From Marthasterias glacialis (taxonomy: Eukaryota; Echinodermata; Asteroidea; Forcipulatida; Asteriidae): DNA of 64,000 nt. The notes beneath the pieces are model-generated. The model saw only the letters and a list, made by a program, of their open reading frames with translations. It did not search any database and was not told the DNA's origin. Shown one piece after another: positions 38,901 to 52,000 of this stretch. Both the position numbers and the translations under genes were made by a program. Position 1 is the stretch's first letter. Each line of letters begins with the position of its first letter. The stretch spans positions 62,001 to 126,000 of the forward strand of contig CAJVRT020000006.1 of NCBI GenBank assembly GCA_911728455.2, read 5' to 3'.

Positions 38901-40258
38901 GCCCATCTTTTTGGGCCCAAAAACCGAAAAAGTCACCGTTACCCCCCCCTTGAGAGATTTTCAATTTTGGACCAAAATTTCAAAGTCGTTTTTGCTCTAC
39001 CAACTCAAGAGAGAACCTCCCCCGACCCCAGCCCTACACTTTGCAGGTCCGGATCTGCCTTAGTTTGGAAAATATCCACGATTTTAGGGCCCTTCTTTTT
39101 GGGCCCAAAAACCGAAAAAGTCACCGTTACCCCCCCTTGAGAGATTTTCAATTTTGGACCAAAATTTCAAAGTCGTTTTTGCTCTACCAACTCAAGAGGG
39201 AACCTCCCCCGACCCCAGCCCTACACTTTGCAGGTCCGGATCTGCCTTAGTTTGGAAAATATCCACGATTTTAGGGCCCTTCTTTTTGGGCCCAAAAACC
39301 GAAAAAGTCACCGTTACCCCCCCTTGAGAGATTTTCAATTTTGGACCAAAATTTCAAAGTCGTTTTTGCTCTACCAACTCAAGAGGGAACCTCCCCCGAC
39401 CCCAGCCCTACACTTTGCAGGTCCGGATCTGCCTTAGTTTGGAAAATATCCACGATTTTAGGGCCCTTCTTTTTGGGCCCAAAAACCGAAAAAGTCACCG
39501 TTACCCCCCCTTGAGAGATTTTCAATTTTGGACCAAAATTTCAAAGTCGTTTTTGCTCTACCAACTCAAGAGGGAACCTCCCCCGACCCCAGCCCTACAC
39601 TTTGCAGGTCCGGATCTGCCTTAGTTTGGAAAATATCCACGATTTTAGGGCCCTTCTTTTTGGGCCCAAAAACCGAAAAAGTCACCGTTACCCCCCCTTG
39701 AGAGATTTTCAATTTTGGACCAAAATTTCAAAGTCGTTTTTGCTCTACCAACTCAAGAGAGAACCTCCCCCGACCCCAGCCCTACACTTTGCAGGTCCGG
39801 ATCTGCCTTAGTTTGGAAAATATCCACGATTTTAGGGCCCTTCTTTTTGGGCCCAAAAACCGAAAAAGTCACCGTTACCCCCCCTTGAGAGATTTTCAAT
39901 TTTGGACCAAAATTTCAAAGTCGTTTTTGCTCTACCAACTCAAGAGGGAACCTCCCCCGACCCCAGCCCTACACTTTGCAGGTCCGGATCTGCCTTAGTT
40001 TGGAAAATATCCACGATTTTAGGGCCCTTCTTTTTGGGCCCAAAAACCGAAAAAGTCACCGTTACCCCCCCTTGAGAGATTTTCAATTTTGGACCAAAAT
40101 TTCAAAGTCGTTTTTGCTCTACCAACTCAAGAGAGAACCTCCCCCGACCCCAGCCCAACACTTTGCAGGTCCGGATCTGCCTTAGTTTGGAAAATATCCA
40201 CGATTTTAGGGCCCTTCTTTTTGGGCCCAAAAACCGAAAAAGTCACCGTTACCCCCCC
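32963..40258 (+). repeat. Dimeric (374-bp) register of the G63A variant
   Basis: G63A (AAGAGAGAACC in place of AAGAGGGAACC) occurs in monomers starting at 32963, 33337, 33711, 34647, 35021, 35395, 35769, 36143, 36705, 37453, 37827, 38201, 38950, 39698 and 40072. Most steps are 374 bp or its double, with breaks of five monomers (33711-34647) and three (36143-36705). An alternating two-monomer unit therefore underlies this region. T86A (CCCAACAC) joins the same monomer at 35480, 36228, 37912 and 40157. Confidence 0.8.
36517..40258 (+). repeat. Twelve-monomer duplication, 2245-bp offset
   Basis: A monomer with G138A and T144A (AAGGCCCATC) and a C8 tract lies at 36517 and again at 38762. Downstream, G63A at 36767/39012 and 37515/39760, and G63A with T86A at 37889/40134 keep the same 2245-bp offset. 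Twelve monomers are 2244 bp, plus one from C8. The match stops beyond: G63A at 38263 has no partner at 40508. A private C141G at 37031 is in the first copy only. Confidence 0.85.
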
Positions 40259-41006
40259 TTGAGAGATTTTCAATTTTGGACCAAAATTTCAAAGTCGTTT
40301 TTGCTCTACCAACTCAAGAGGGAACCTCCCCCGACCCCAGCCCTACACTTTGCAGGTCCGGATCTGCCTTAGTTTGGAAAATATCCACGATTTTAGGGCC
40401 CTTCTTTTTGGGCCCAAAAACCGAAAAAGTCACCGTTACCCCCCCTTGAGAGATTTTCAATTTTGGACCAAAATTTCAAAGTCGTTTTTGCTCTACCAAC
40501 TCAAGAGGGAACCTCCCCCGACCCCAGCCCTACACTTTGCAGGTCCGGATCTGCCTTAGTTTGGAAAATATCCACGATTTTAGGGCCCTTCTTTTTGGGC
40601 CCAAAAACCGAAAAAGTCACCGTTACCCCCCCTTGAGAGATTTTCAATTTTGGACCAAAATTTCAAAGTCGTTTTTGCTCTACCAACTCAAGAGGGAACC
40701 TCCCCCGACCCCAGCCCTACACTTTGCAGGTCCGGATCTGCCTTAGTTTGGAAAATATCCACGATTTTAGGGCCCTTCTTTTTGGGCCCAAAAACCGAAA
40801 AAGTCACCGTTACCCCCCCTTGAGAGATTTTCAATTTTGGACCAAAATTTCAAAGTCGTTTTTGCTCTACCAACTCAAGAGGGAACCTCCCCCGACCCCA
40901 GCCCTACACTTTGCAGGTCCGGATCTGCCTTAGTTTGGAAAATATCCACGATTTTAGGGCCCTTCTTTTTGGGCCCAAAAACCGAAAAAGTCACCGTTAC
41001 CCCCCC

Positions 41007-42689
41007 TTGAGAGATTTTCAATTTTGGACCAAAATTTCAAAGTCGTTTTTGCTCTACCAACTCAAGAGAGAACCTCCCCCGACCCCAGCCCTACACTTTG
41101 CAGGTCCGGATCTGCCTTAGTTTGGAAAATATCCACGATTTTAGGGCCCTTCTTTTTGGGCCCAAAAACCGAAAAAGTCACCGTTACCCCCCCTTGAGAG
41201 ATTTTCAATTTTGGACCAAAATTTCAAAGTCGTTTTTGCTCTACCAACTCAAGAGGGAACCTCCCCCGACCCCAGCCCTACACTTTGCAGGTCCGGATCT
41301 GCCTTAGTTTGGAAAATATCCACGATTTTAGGGCCCTTCTTTTTGGGCCCAAAAACCGAAAAAGTCACCGTTACCCCCCTTGAGAGATTTTCAATTTTGG
41401 ACCAAAATTTCAAAGTCGTTTTTGCTCTACCAACTCAAGAGGGAACCTCCCCCGACCCCAGCCCTACACTTTGCAGGTCCGGATCTGCCTTAGTTTGGAA
41501 AATATCCACGATTTTAGGGCCCTTCTTTTTGGGCCCAAAAACCGAAAAAGTCACCGTTACCCCCCCTTGAGAGATTTTCAATTTTGGACCAAAATTTCAA
41601 AGTCGTTTTTGCTCTACCAACTCAAGAGGGAACCTCCCCCGACCCCAGCCCTACACTTTGCAGGTCCGGATCTGCCTTAGTTTGGAAAATATCCACGATT
41701 TTAGGGCCCTTCTTTTTGGGCCCAAAAACCGAAAAAGTCACCGTTACCCCCCCTTGAGAGATTTTCAATTTTGGACCAAAATTTCAAAGTCGTTTTTGCT
41801 CTACCAACTCAAGAGGGAACCTCCCCCGACCCCAGCCCTACACTTTGCAGGTCCGGATCTGCCTTAGTTTGGAAAATATCCACGATTTTAGGGCCCTTCT
41901 TTTTGGGCCCAAAAACCGAAAAAGTCACCGTTACCCCCCCTTGAGAGATTTTCAATTTTGGACCAAAATTTCAAAGTCGTTTTTGCTCTACCAACTCAAG
42001 AGAGAACCTCCCCCGACCCCAGCCCTACACTTTGCAGGTCCGGATCTGCCTTAGTTTGGAAAATATCCACGATTTTAGGGCCCTTCTTTTTGGGCCCAAA
42101 AACCGAAAAAGTCACCGTTACCCCCCCTTGAGAGATTTTCAATTTTGGACCAAAATTTCAAAGTCGTTTTTGCTCTACCAACTCAAGAGGGAACCTCCCC
42201 CGACCCCAGCCCTACACTTTGCAGGTCCGGATCTGCCTTAGTTTGGAAAATATCCACGATTTTAGGGCCCTTCTTTTTGGGCCCAAAAACCGAAAAAGTC
42301 ACCGTTACCCCCCCTTGAGAGATTTTCAATTTTGGACCAAAATTTCAAAGTCGTTTTTGCTCTACCAACTCAAGAGGGAACCTCCCCCGACCCCAGCCCT
42401 ACACTTTGCAGGTCCGGATCTGCCTTAGTTTGGAAAATATCCACGATTTTAGGGCCCTTCTTTTTGGGCCCAAAAACCGAAAAAGTCACCGTTACCCCCC
42501 CCTTGAGAGATTTTCAATTTTGGACCAAAATTTCAAAGTCGTTTTTGCTCTACCAACTCAAGAGGGAACCTCCCCCGACCCCAGCCCTACACTTTGCAGG
42601 TCCGGATCTGCCTTAGTTTGGAAAATATCCACGATTTTAGGGCCCTTCTTTTTGGGCCCAAAAACCGAAAAAGTCACCGTTACCCCCCC
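41007..42689 (+). repeat. Nine-monomer higher-order repeat, copy 1
   Basis: Within this 1683-bp unit the monomer order is: G63A, C6 end, three consensus, G63A, consensus, C8 end, consensus. The same order follows immediately in copy 2. This is the clearest complete higher-order repeat in the window. Confidence 0.85.
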
Positions 42690-44373
42690 TTGAGAGATTT
42701 TCAATTTTGGACCAAAATTTCAAAGTCGTTTTTGCTCTACCAACTCAAGAGAGAACCTCCCCCGACCCCAGCCCTACACTTTGCAGGTCCGGATCTGCCT
42801 TAGTTTGGAAAATATCCACGATTTTAGGGCCCTTCTTTTTGGGCCCAAAAACCGAAAAAGTCACCGTTACCCCCCCTTGAGAGATTTTCAATTTTGGACC
42901 AAAATTTCAAAGTCGTTTTTGCTCTACCAACTCAAGAGGGAACCTCCCCCGACCCCAGCCCTACACTTTGCAGGTCCGGATCTGCCTTAGTTTGGAAAAT
43001 ATCCACGATTTTAGGGCCCTTCTTTTTGGGCCCAAAAACCGAAAAAGTCACCGTTACCCCCCTTGAGAGATTTTCAATTTTGGACCAAAATTTCAAAGTC
43101 GTTTTTGCTCTACCAACTCAAGAGGGAACCTCCCCCGACCCCAGCCCTACACTTTGCAGGTCCGGATCTGCCTTAGTTTGGAAAATATCCACGATTTTAG
43201 GGCCCTTCTTTTTGGGCCCAAAAACCGAAAAAGTCACCGTTACCCCCCCTTGAGAGATTTTCAATTTTGGACCAAAATTTCAAAGTCGTTTTTGCTCTAC
43301 CAACTCAAGAGGGAACCTCCCCCGACCCCAGCCCTACACTTTGCAGGTCCGGATCTGCCTTAGTTTGGAAAATATCCACGATTTTAGGGCCCTTCTTTTT
43401 GGGCCCAAAAACCGAAAAAGTCACCGTTACCCCCCCTTGAGAGATTTTCAATTTTGGACCAAAATTTCAAAGTCGTTTTTGCTCTACCAACTCAAGAGGG
43501 AACCTCCCCCGACCCCAGCCCTACACTTTGCAGGTCCGGATCTGCCTTAGTTTGGAAAATATCCACGATTTTAGGGCCCTTCTTTTTGGGCCCAAAAACC
43601 GAAAAAGTCACCGTTACCCCCCCTTGAGAGATTTTCAATTTTGGACCGAAATTTCAAAGTCGTTTTTGCTCTACCAACTCAAGAGAGAACCTCCCCCGAC
43701 CCCAGCCCTACACTTTGCAGGTCCGGATCTGCCTTAGTTTGGAAAATATCCACGATTTTAGGGCCCTTCTTTTTGGGCCCAAAAACCGAAAAAGTCACCG
43801 TTACCCCCCCTTGAGAGATTTTCAATTTTGGACCAAAATTTCAAAGTCGTTTTTGCTCTACCAACTCAAGAGGGAACCTCCCCCGACCCCAGCCCTACAC
43901 TTTGCAGGTCCGGATCTGCCTTAGTTTGGAAAATATCCACGATTTTAGGGCCCTTCTTTTTGGGCCCAAAAACCGAAAAAGTCACCGTTACCCCCCCTTG
44001 AGAGATTTTCAATTTTGGACCAAAATTTCAAAGTCGTTTTTGCTCTACCAACTCAAGAGGGAACCTCCCCCGACCCCAGCCCTACACTTTGCAGGTCCGG
44101 ATCTGCCTTAGTTTGGAAAATATCCACGATTTTAGGGCCCTTCTTTTTGGGCCCAAAAACCGAAAAAGTCACCGTTACCCCCCCCTTGAGAGATTTTCAA
44201 TTTTGGACCAAAATTTCAAAGTCGTTTTTGCTCTACCAACTCAAGAGGGAACCTCCCCCGACCCCAGCCCTACACTTTGCAGGTCCGGATCTGCCTTAGT
44301 TTGGAAAATATCCACGATTTTAGGGCCCTTCTTTTTGGGCCCAAAAACCGAAAAAAACACCGTTACCCCCCCC
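42690..44373 (+). repeat. Nine-monomer higher-order repeat, copy 2
   Basis: This repeats the order of copy 1: G63A at 42752, C6 ending 43062, G63A at 43686 and C8 ending 44185. It is one base longer because its last monomer also ends in C8. It has diverged by a G in the first dyad (GGACCGAAA, near 43647) and by GT171-172AA at 44356. A third copy is not seen on either side: the C6 expected after the G63A monomer at 44374 is absent. Confidence 0.85.
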
Positions 44374-47300
44374 TTGAGAGATTTTCAATTTTGGACCAAA
44401 ATTTCAAAGTCGTTTTTGCTCTACCAACTCAAGAGAGAACCTCCCCCGACCCCAGCCCTACACTTTGCAGGTCCGGATCTGCCTTAGTTTGGAAAATATC
44501 CACGATTTTAGGGCCCTTCTTTTTGGGCCCAAAAACCGAAAAAGTCACCGTTACCCCCCCTTGAGAGATTTTCAATTTTGGACCAAAATTTCAAAGTCGT
44601 TTTTGCTCTACCAACTCAAGAGGGAACCTCCCCCGACCCCAGCCCTACACTTTGCAGGTCCGGATCTGCCTTAGTTTGGAAAATATCCACGATTTTAGGG
44701 CCCTTCTTTTTGGGCCCAAAAACCGAAAAAGTCACCGTTACCCCCCCTTGAGAGATTTTCAATTTTGGACCAAAATTTCAAAGTCGTTTTTGCTCTACCA
44801 ACTCAAGAGGGAACCTCCCCCGACCCCAGCCCTACACTTTGCAGGTCCGGATCTGCCTTAGTTTGGAAAATATCCACGATTTTAGGGCCCTTCTTTTTGG
44901 GCCCAAAAACCGAAAAAGTCACCGTTACCCCCCCTTGAGAGATTTTCAATTTTGGACCAAAATTTCAAAGTCGTTTTTGCTCTACCAACTCAAGAGGGAA
45001 CCTCCCCCGACCCCAGCCCTACCTTTGCAGGTCCGGATCTGCCTTAGTTTGGAAAATATCCACGATTTTAGGGCCCTTCTTTTTGGGCCCAAAAACCGAA
45101 AAAGTCACCGTTACCCCCCCCCTTGAGAGATTTTCAATTTTGGACCAAAATTTCAAAGTCGTTTTTGCTCTACCAACTCAAGAGGGAACCTCCCCCGACC
45201 CCAGCCCTACACTTTGCAGGTCCGGATCTGCCTTAGTTTGGAAAATATCCACGATTTTAGGGCCCTTCTTTTTGGGCCCAAAAACCGAAAAAGTCACCGT
45301 TACCCCCCCTTGAGAGATTTTCAATTTTGGACCAAAATTTCAAAGTCGTTTTTGCTCTACCAACTCAAGAGGGAACCTCCCCCGACCCCAGCCCTACACT
45401 TTGCAGGTCCGGATCTGCCTTAGTTTGGAAAATATCCACGATTTTAGGGCCCTTCTTTTTGGGCCCAAAAACCGAAAAAGTCACCGTTACCCCCCCCCCT
45501 TGAGAGATTTTCAATTTTGGACCAAAATTTCAAAGTCGTTTTTGCTCTACCAACTCAAGAGGGAACCTCCCCCGACCCCAGCCCTACACTTTGCAGGTCC
45601 GGATCTGCCTTAGTTTGGAAAATATCCACGATTTTAGGGCCCTTCTTTTTGGGCCCAAAAACCGAAAAAGTCACCGTTACCCCCCCCTTGAGAGATTTTC
45701 AATTTTGGACCAAAATTTCAAAGTCGTTTTTGCTCTACCAACTCAAGAGGGAACCTCCCCCGACCCCAGCCCTACACTTTGCAGGTCCGGATCTGCCTTA
45801 GTTTGGAAAATATCCACGATTTTAGGGCCCTTCTTTTTGGGCCCAAAAACCGAAAAAGTCACCGTTACCCCCCCTTGAGAGATTTTCAATTTTGGACCAA
45901 AATTTCAAAGTCGTTTTTGCTCTACCAACTCAAGAGGGAACCTCCCCCGACCCCAGCCCTACACTTTGCAGGTCCGGATCTGCCTTAGTTTGGAAAATAT
46001 CCACGATTTTAGGGCCCTTCTTTTTGGGCCCAAAAACCGAAAAAGTCACCGTTACCCCCCCTTGAGAGATTTTCAATTTTGGACCAAAATTTCAAAGTCG
46101 TTTTTGCTCTACCAACTCAAGAGAGAACCTCCCCCGACCCCAGCCCTACACTTTGCAGGTCCGGATCTGCCTTAGTTTGGAAAATATCCACGATTTTAGG
46201 GCCCTTCTTTTTGGGCCCAAAAACCGAAAAAGTCACCGTTACCCCCCCTTGAGAGATTTTCAATTTTGGACCAAAATTTCAAAGTCGTTTTTGCTCTACC
46301 AACTCAAGAGAGAACCTCCCCCGACCCCAGCCCTACACTTTGCAGGTCCGGATCTGCCTTAGTTTGGAAAATATCCACGATTTTAGGGCCCTTCTTTTTG
46401 GGCCCAAAAACCGAAAAAGTCACCGTTACCCCCCCTTGAGAGATTTTCAATTTTGGACCAAAATTTCAAAGTCGTTTTTGCTCTACCAACTCAAGAGGGA
46501 ACCTCCCCCGACCCCAGCCCTACACTTTGCAGGTCCGGATCTGCCTTAGTTTGGAAAATATCCACGATTTTAGGGCCCTTCTTTTTGGGCCCAAAAACCG
46601 AAAAAGTCACCGTTACCCCCCCTTGAGAGATTTTCAATTTTGGACCAAAATTTCAAAGTCGTTTTTGCTCTACCAACTCAAGAGGGAACCTCCCCCGACC
46701 CCAGCCCTACACTTTGCAGGTCCGGATCTGCCTTAGTTTGGAAAATATCCACGATTTTAGGGCCCTTCTTTTTGGGCCCAAAAACCGAAAAAGTCACCGT
46801 TACCCCCCCTTGAGAGATTTTCAATTTTGGACCAAAATTTCAAAGTCGTTTTTGCTCTACCAACTCAAGAGAGAACCTCCCCCGACCCCAGCCCTACACT
46901 TTGCAGGTCCGGATCTGCCTTAGTTTGGAAAATATCCACGATTTTAGGGCCCTTCTTTTTGGGCCCAAAAACCGAAAAAGTCACCGTTACCCCCCCTTGA
47001 GAGATTTTCAATTTTGGACCAAAATTTCAAAGTCGTTTTTGCTCTACCAACTCAAGAGGGAACCTCCCCCGACCCCAGCCCTACACTTTGCAGGTCCGGA
47101 TCTGCCTTAGTTTGGAAAATATCCACGATTTTAGGGCCCTTCTTTTTGGGCCCAAAAACCGAAAAAGTCACCGTTACCCCCCCTTGAGAGATTTTCAATT
47201 TTGGACCAAAATTTCAAAGTCGTTTTTGCTCTACCAACTCAAGAGGGAACCTCCCCCGACCCCAGCCCTACACTTTGCAGGTCCGGATCTGCCTTAGTTT

Positions 47301-48120
47301 GGAAAATATCCACGATTTTAGGGCCCTTCTTTTTGGGCCCAAAAACCGAAAAAGTCACCGTTACCCCCCCTTGAGAGATTTTCAATTTTGGACCAAAATT
47401 TCAAAGTCGTTTTTGCTCTACCAACTCAAGAGGGAACCTCCCCCGACCCCAGCCCTACACTTTGCAGGTCCGGATCTGCCTTAGTTTGGAAAATATCCAC
47501 GATTTTAGGGCCCTTCTTTTTGGGCCCAAAAACCGAAAAAGTCACCGTTACCCCCCCTTGAGAGATTTTCAATTTTGGACCAAAATTTCAAAGTCGTTTT
47601 TGCTCTACCAACTCAAGAGGGAACCTCCCCCGACCCCAGCCCTACACTTTGCAGGTCCGGATCTGCCTTAGTTTGGAAAATATCCACGATTTTAGGGCCC
47701 TTCTTTTTGGGCCCAAAAACCGAAAAAGTCACCGTTACCCCCCCCCTTGAGAGATTTTCAATTTTGGACCAAAATTTCAAAGTCGTTTTTGCTCTACCAA
47801 CTCAAGAGGGAACCTCCCCCGACCCCAGCCCTACACTTTGCAGGTCCGGATCTGCCTTAGTTTGGAAAATATCCACGATTTTAGGGCCCTTCTTTTTGGG
47901 CCCAAAAACCGAAAAAAACACCGTTACCCCCCCTTGAGAGATTTTCAATTTTGGACCAAAATTTCAAAGTCGTTTTTGCTCTACCAACTCAAGAGAGAAC
48001 CTCCCCCGACCCCAGCCCTACACTTTGCAGGTCCGGATCTGCCTTAGTTTGGAAAATATCCACGATTTTAGGGCCCTTCTTTTTGGGCCCAAAAACCGAA
48101 AAAGTCACCGTTACCCCCCC
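44186..48120 (+). repeat. GT171-172AA marked monomers, 19-monomer offset
   Basis: GAAAAAAACACCG in place of GAAAAAGTCACCG occurs at 44356 and 47917. Each is followed by a monomer with G63A (44436, 47996). The offset is 3561 bp, 19 monomers plus 8 bases from intervening C-tract changes. The stretch between includes a one-base deletion (CTACCTTTG) near 45023, a C9 tract near 45122 and C10 at 45490-45499. Confidence 0.7.
45490..45499 (+). repeat. Expanded C tract, C10
   Basis: Ten consecutive C, adding 3 bp; a C8 monomer follows. Confidence 0.85.
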
Positions 48121-49056
48121 TTGAGAGATTTTCAATTTTGGACCAAAATTTCAAAGTCGTTTTTGCTCTACCAACTCAAGAGGGAACCTCCCCCGACCCC
48201 AGCCCTACACTTTGCAGGTCCGGATCTGCCTTAGTTTGGAAAATATCCACGATTTTAGGGCCCTTCTTTTTGGGCCCAAAAACCGAAAAAGTCACCGTTA
48301 CCCCCCCTTGAGAGATTTTCAATTTTGGACCAAAATTTCAAAGTCGTTTTTGCTCTACCAACTCAAGAGGGAACCTCCCCCGACCCCAGCCCTACACTTT
48401 GCAGGTCCGGATCTGCCTTAGTTTGGAAAATATCCACGATTTTAGGGCCCTTCTTTTTGGGCCCAAAAACCGAAAAAGTCACCGTTACCCCCCCCCTTGA
48501 GAGATTTTCAATTTTGGACCAAAATTTCAAAGTCGTTTTTGCTCTACCAACTCAAGAGGGAACCTCCCCCGACCCCAGCCCTACACTTTGCAGGTCCGGA
48601 TCTGCCTTAGTTTGGAAAATATCCACGATTTTAGGGCCCTTCTTTTTGGGCCCAAAAACCGAAAAAGTCCCCGTTACCCCCCCTTGAGAGATTTTCAATT
48701 TTGGACCAAAATTTCAAAGTCGTTTTTGCTCTACCAACTCAAGAGGGAACCTCCCCCGACCCCAGCCCTACACTTTGCAGGTCCGGATCTGCCTTAGTTT
48801 GGAAAATATCCACGATTTTAGGGCCCTTCTTTTTGGGCCCAAAAACCGAAAAAGTCACCGTTACCCCCCCTTGAGAGATTTTCAATTTTGGACCAAAATT
48901 TCAAAGTCGTTTTTGCTCTACCAACTCAAGAGGGAACCTCCCCCGACCCCAGCCCTACACTTTGCAGGTCCGGATCTGCCTTAGTTTGGAAAATATCCAC
49001 GATTTTAGGGCCCTTCTTTTTGGGCCCAAAAACCGAAAAAGTCACCGTTACCCCCC

Positions 49057-52000
49057 TTAAGAGATTTTCAATTTTGGACCAAAATTTCAAAGTCGTTTTT
49101 GCTCTACCAACTCAAGAGGGAACCTCCCCCGACCCCAGCCCTACACTTTGCAGGTCCGGATCTGCCTTAGTTTGGAAAATATCCACGATTTTAGGGCCCT
49201 TCTTTTTGGGCCCAAAAACCGAAAAAGTCACCGTTACCCCCCCCTTGAGAGATTTTCAATTTTGGACCAAAATTTCAAAGTCGTTTTTGCTCTACCAACT
49301 CAAGAGGGAACCTCCCCCGACCCCAGCCCTACACTTTGCAGGTCCGGATCTGCCTTAGTTTGGAAAATATCCACGATTTTAGGGCCCTTCTTTTTGGGCC
49401 CAAAAACCGAAAAAGTCACCGTTACCCCCCCTTGAGAGATTTTCAATTTTGGACCAAAATTTCAAAGTCGTTTTTGCTCTACCAACTCAAGAGGGAACCT
49501 CCCCCGACCCCAGCCCTACACTTTGCAGGTCCGGATCTGCCTTAGTTTGGAAAATATCCACGATTTTAGGGCCCTTCTTTTTGGGCCCAAAAACCGAAAA
49601 AGTCACCGTTACCCCCCCTTGAGAGATTTTCAATTTTGGACCAAAATTTCAAAGTCGTTTTTGCTCTACCAACTCAAGAGAGAACCTCCCCCGACCCCAG
49701 CCCTACACTTTGCAGGTCCGGATCTGCCTTAGTTTGGAAAATATCCACGATTTTAGGGCCCTTCTTTTTGGGCCCAAAAACCGAAAAAGTCACCGTTACC
49801 CCCCCTTGAGAGATTTTCAATTTTGGACCAAAATTTCAAAGTCGTTTTTGCTCTACCAACTCAAGAGGGAACCTCCCCCGACCCCAGCCCTACACTTTGC
49901 AGGTCCGGATCTGCCTTAGTTTGGAAAATATCCACGATTTTAGGGCCCTTCTTTTTGGGCCCAAAAACCGAAAAAGTCACCGTTACCCCCCCTTGAGAGA
50001 TTTTCAATTTTGGACCAAAATTTCAAAGTCGTTTTTGCTCTACCAACTCAAGAGAGAACCTCCCCCGACCCCAGCCCTACACTTTGCAGGTCCGGATCTG
50101 CCTTAGTTTGGAAAATATCCACGATTTTAGGGCCCTTCTTTTTGGGCCCAAAAACCGAAAAAGTCACCGTTACCCCCCCTTGAGAGATTTTCAATTTTGG
50201 ACCAAAATTTCAAAGTCGTTTTTGCTCTACCAACTCAAGAGAGAACCTCCCCCGACCCCAGCCCTACACTTTGCAGGTCCGGATCTGCCTTAGTTTGGAA
50301 AATATCCACGATTTTAGGGCCCTTCTTTTTGGGCCCAAAAACCGAAAAAGTCACCGTTACCCCCCCTTGAGAGATTTTCAATTTTGGACCAAAATTTCAA
50401 AGTCGTTTTTGCTCTACCAACTCAAGAGGGAACCTCCCCCGACCCCAGCCCTACACTTTGCAGGTCCGGATCTGCCTTAGTTTGGAAAATATCCACGATT
50501 TTAGGGCCCTTCTTTTTGGGCCCAAAAACCGAAAAAGTCACCGTTACCCCCCCCTTGAGAGATTTTCAATTTTGGACCAAAATTTCAAAGTCGTTTTTGC
50601 TCTACCAACTCAAGAGGGAACCTCCCCCGACCCCAGCCCTACACTTTGCAGGTCCGGATCTGCCTTAGTTTGGAAAATATCCACGATTTTAGGGCCCTTC
50701 TTTTTGGGCCCAAAAACCGAAAAAGTCACCGTTACCCCCCCTTGAGAGATTTTCAATTTTGGACCAAAATTTCAAAGTCGTTTTTGCTCTACCAACTCAA
50801 GAGGGAACCTCCCCCGACCCCAGCCCTACACTTTGCAGGTCCGGATCTGCCTTAGTTTGGAAAATATCCACGATTTTAGGGCCCTTCTTTTTGGGCCCAA
50901 AAACCGAAAAAGTCACCGTTACCCCCCCTTGAGAGATTTTCAATTTTGGACCAAAATTTCAAAGTCGTTTTTGCTCTACCAACTCAAGAGGGAACCTCCC
51001 CCGACCCCAGCCCTACACTTTGCAGGTCCGGATCTGCCTTAGTTTGGAAAATATCCACGATTTTAGGGCCCTTCTTTTTGGGCCCAAAAACCGAAAAAGT
51101 CACCGTTACCCCCCCTTGAGAGATTTTCAATTTTGGACCAAAATTTCAAAGTCGTTTTTGCTCTACCAACTCAAGAGGGAACCTCCCCCGACCCCAGCCC
51201 TACACTTTGCAGGTCCGGATCTGCCTTAGTTTGGAAAATATCCACGATTTTAGGGCCCTTCTTTTTGGGCCCAAAAACCGAAAAAGTCACCGTTACCCCC
51301 CCCTTGAGAGATTTTCAATTTTGGACCAAAATTTCAAAGTCGTTTTTGCTCTACCAACTCAAGAGGGAACCTCCCCCGACCCCAGCCCTACACTTTGCAG
51401 GTCCGGATCTGCCTTAGTTTGGAAAATATCCACGATTTTAGGGCCCTTCTTTTTGGGCCCAAAAACCGAAAAAGTCACCGTTACCCCCCCTTGAGAGATT
51501 TTCAATTTTGGACCAAAATTTCAAAGTCGTTTTTGCTCTACCAACTCAAGAGGGAACCTCCCCCGACCCCAGCCCTACACTTTGCAGGTCCGGATCTGCC
51601 TTAGTTTGGAAAATATCCACGATTTTAGGGCCCTTCTTTTTGGGCCCAAAAACCGAAAAAGTCACCGTTACCCCCCCTTGAGAGATTTTCAATTTTGGAC
51701 CAAAATTTCAAAGTCGTTTTTGCTCTACCAACTCAAGAGGGAACCTCCCCCGACCCCAGCCCTACACTTTGCAGGTCCGGATCTGCCTTAGTTTGGAAAA
51801 TATCCACGATTTTAGGGCCCTTCTTTTTGGGCCCAAAAACCGAAAAAGTCACCGTTACCCCCCCTTGAGAGATTTTCAATTTTGGACCAAAATTTCAAAG
51901 TCGTTTTTGCTCTACCAACTCAAGAGAGAACCTCCCCCGACCCCAGCCCTACACTTTGCAGGTCCGGATCTGCCTTAGTTTGGAAAATATCCACGATTTT

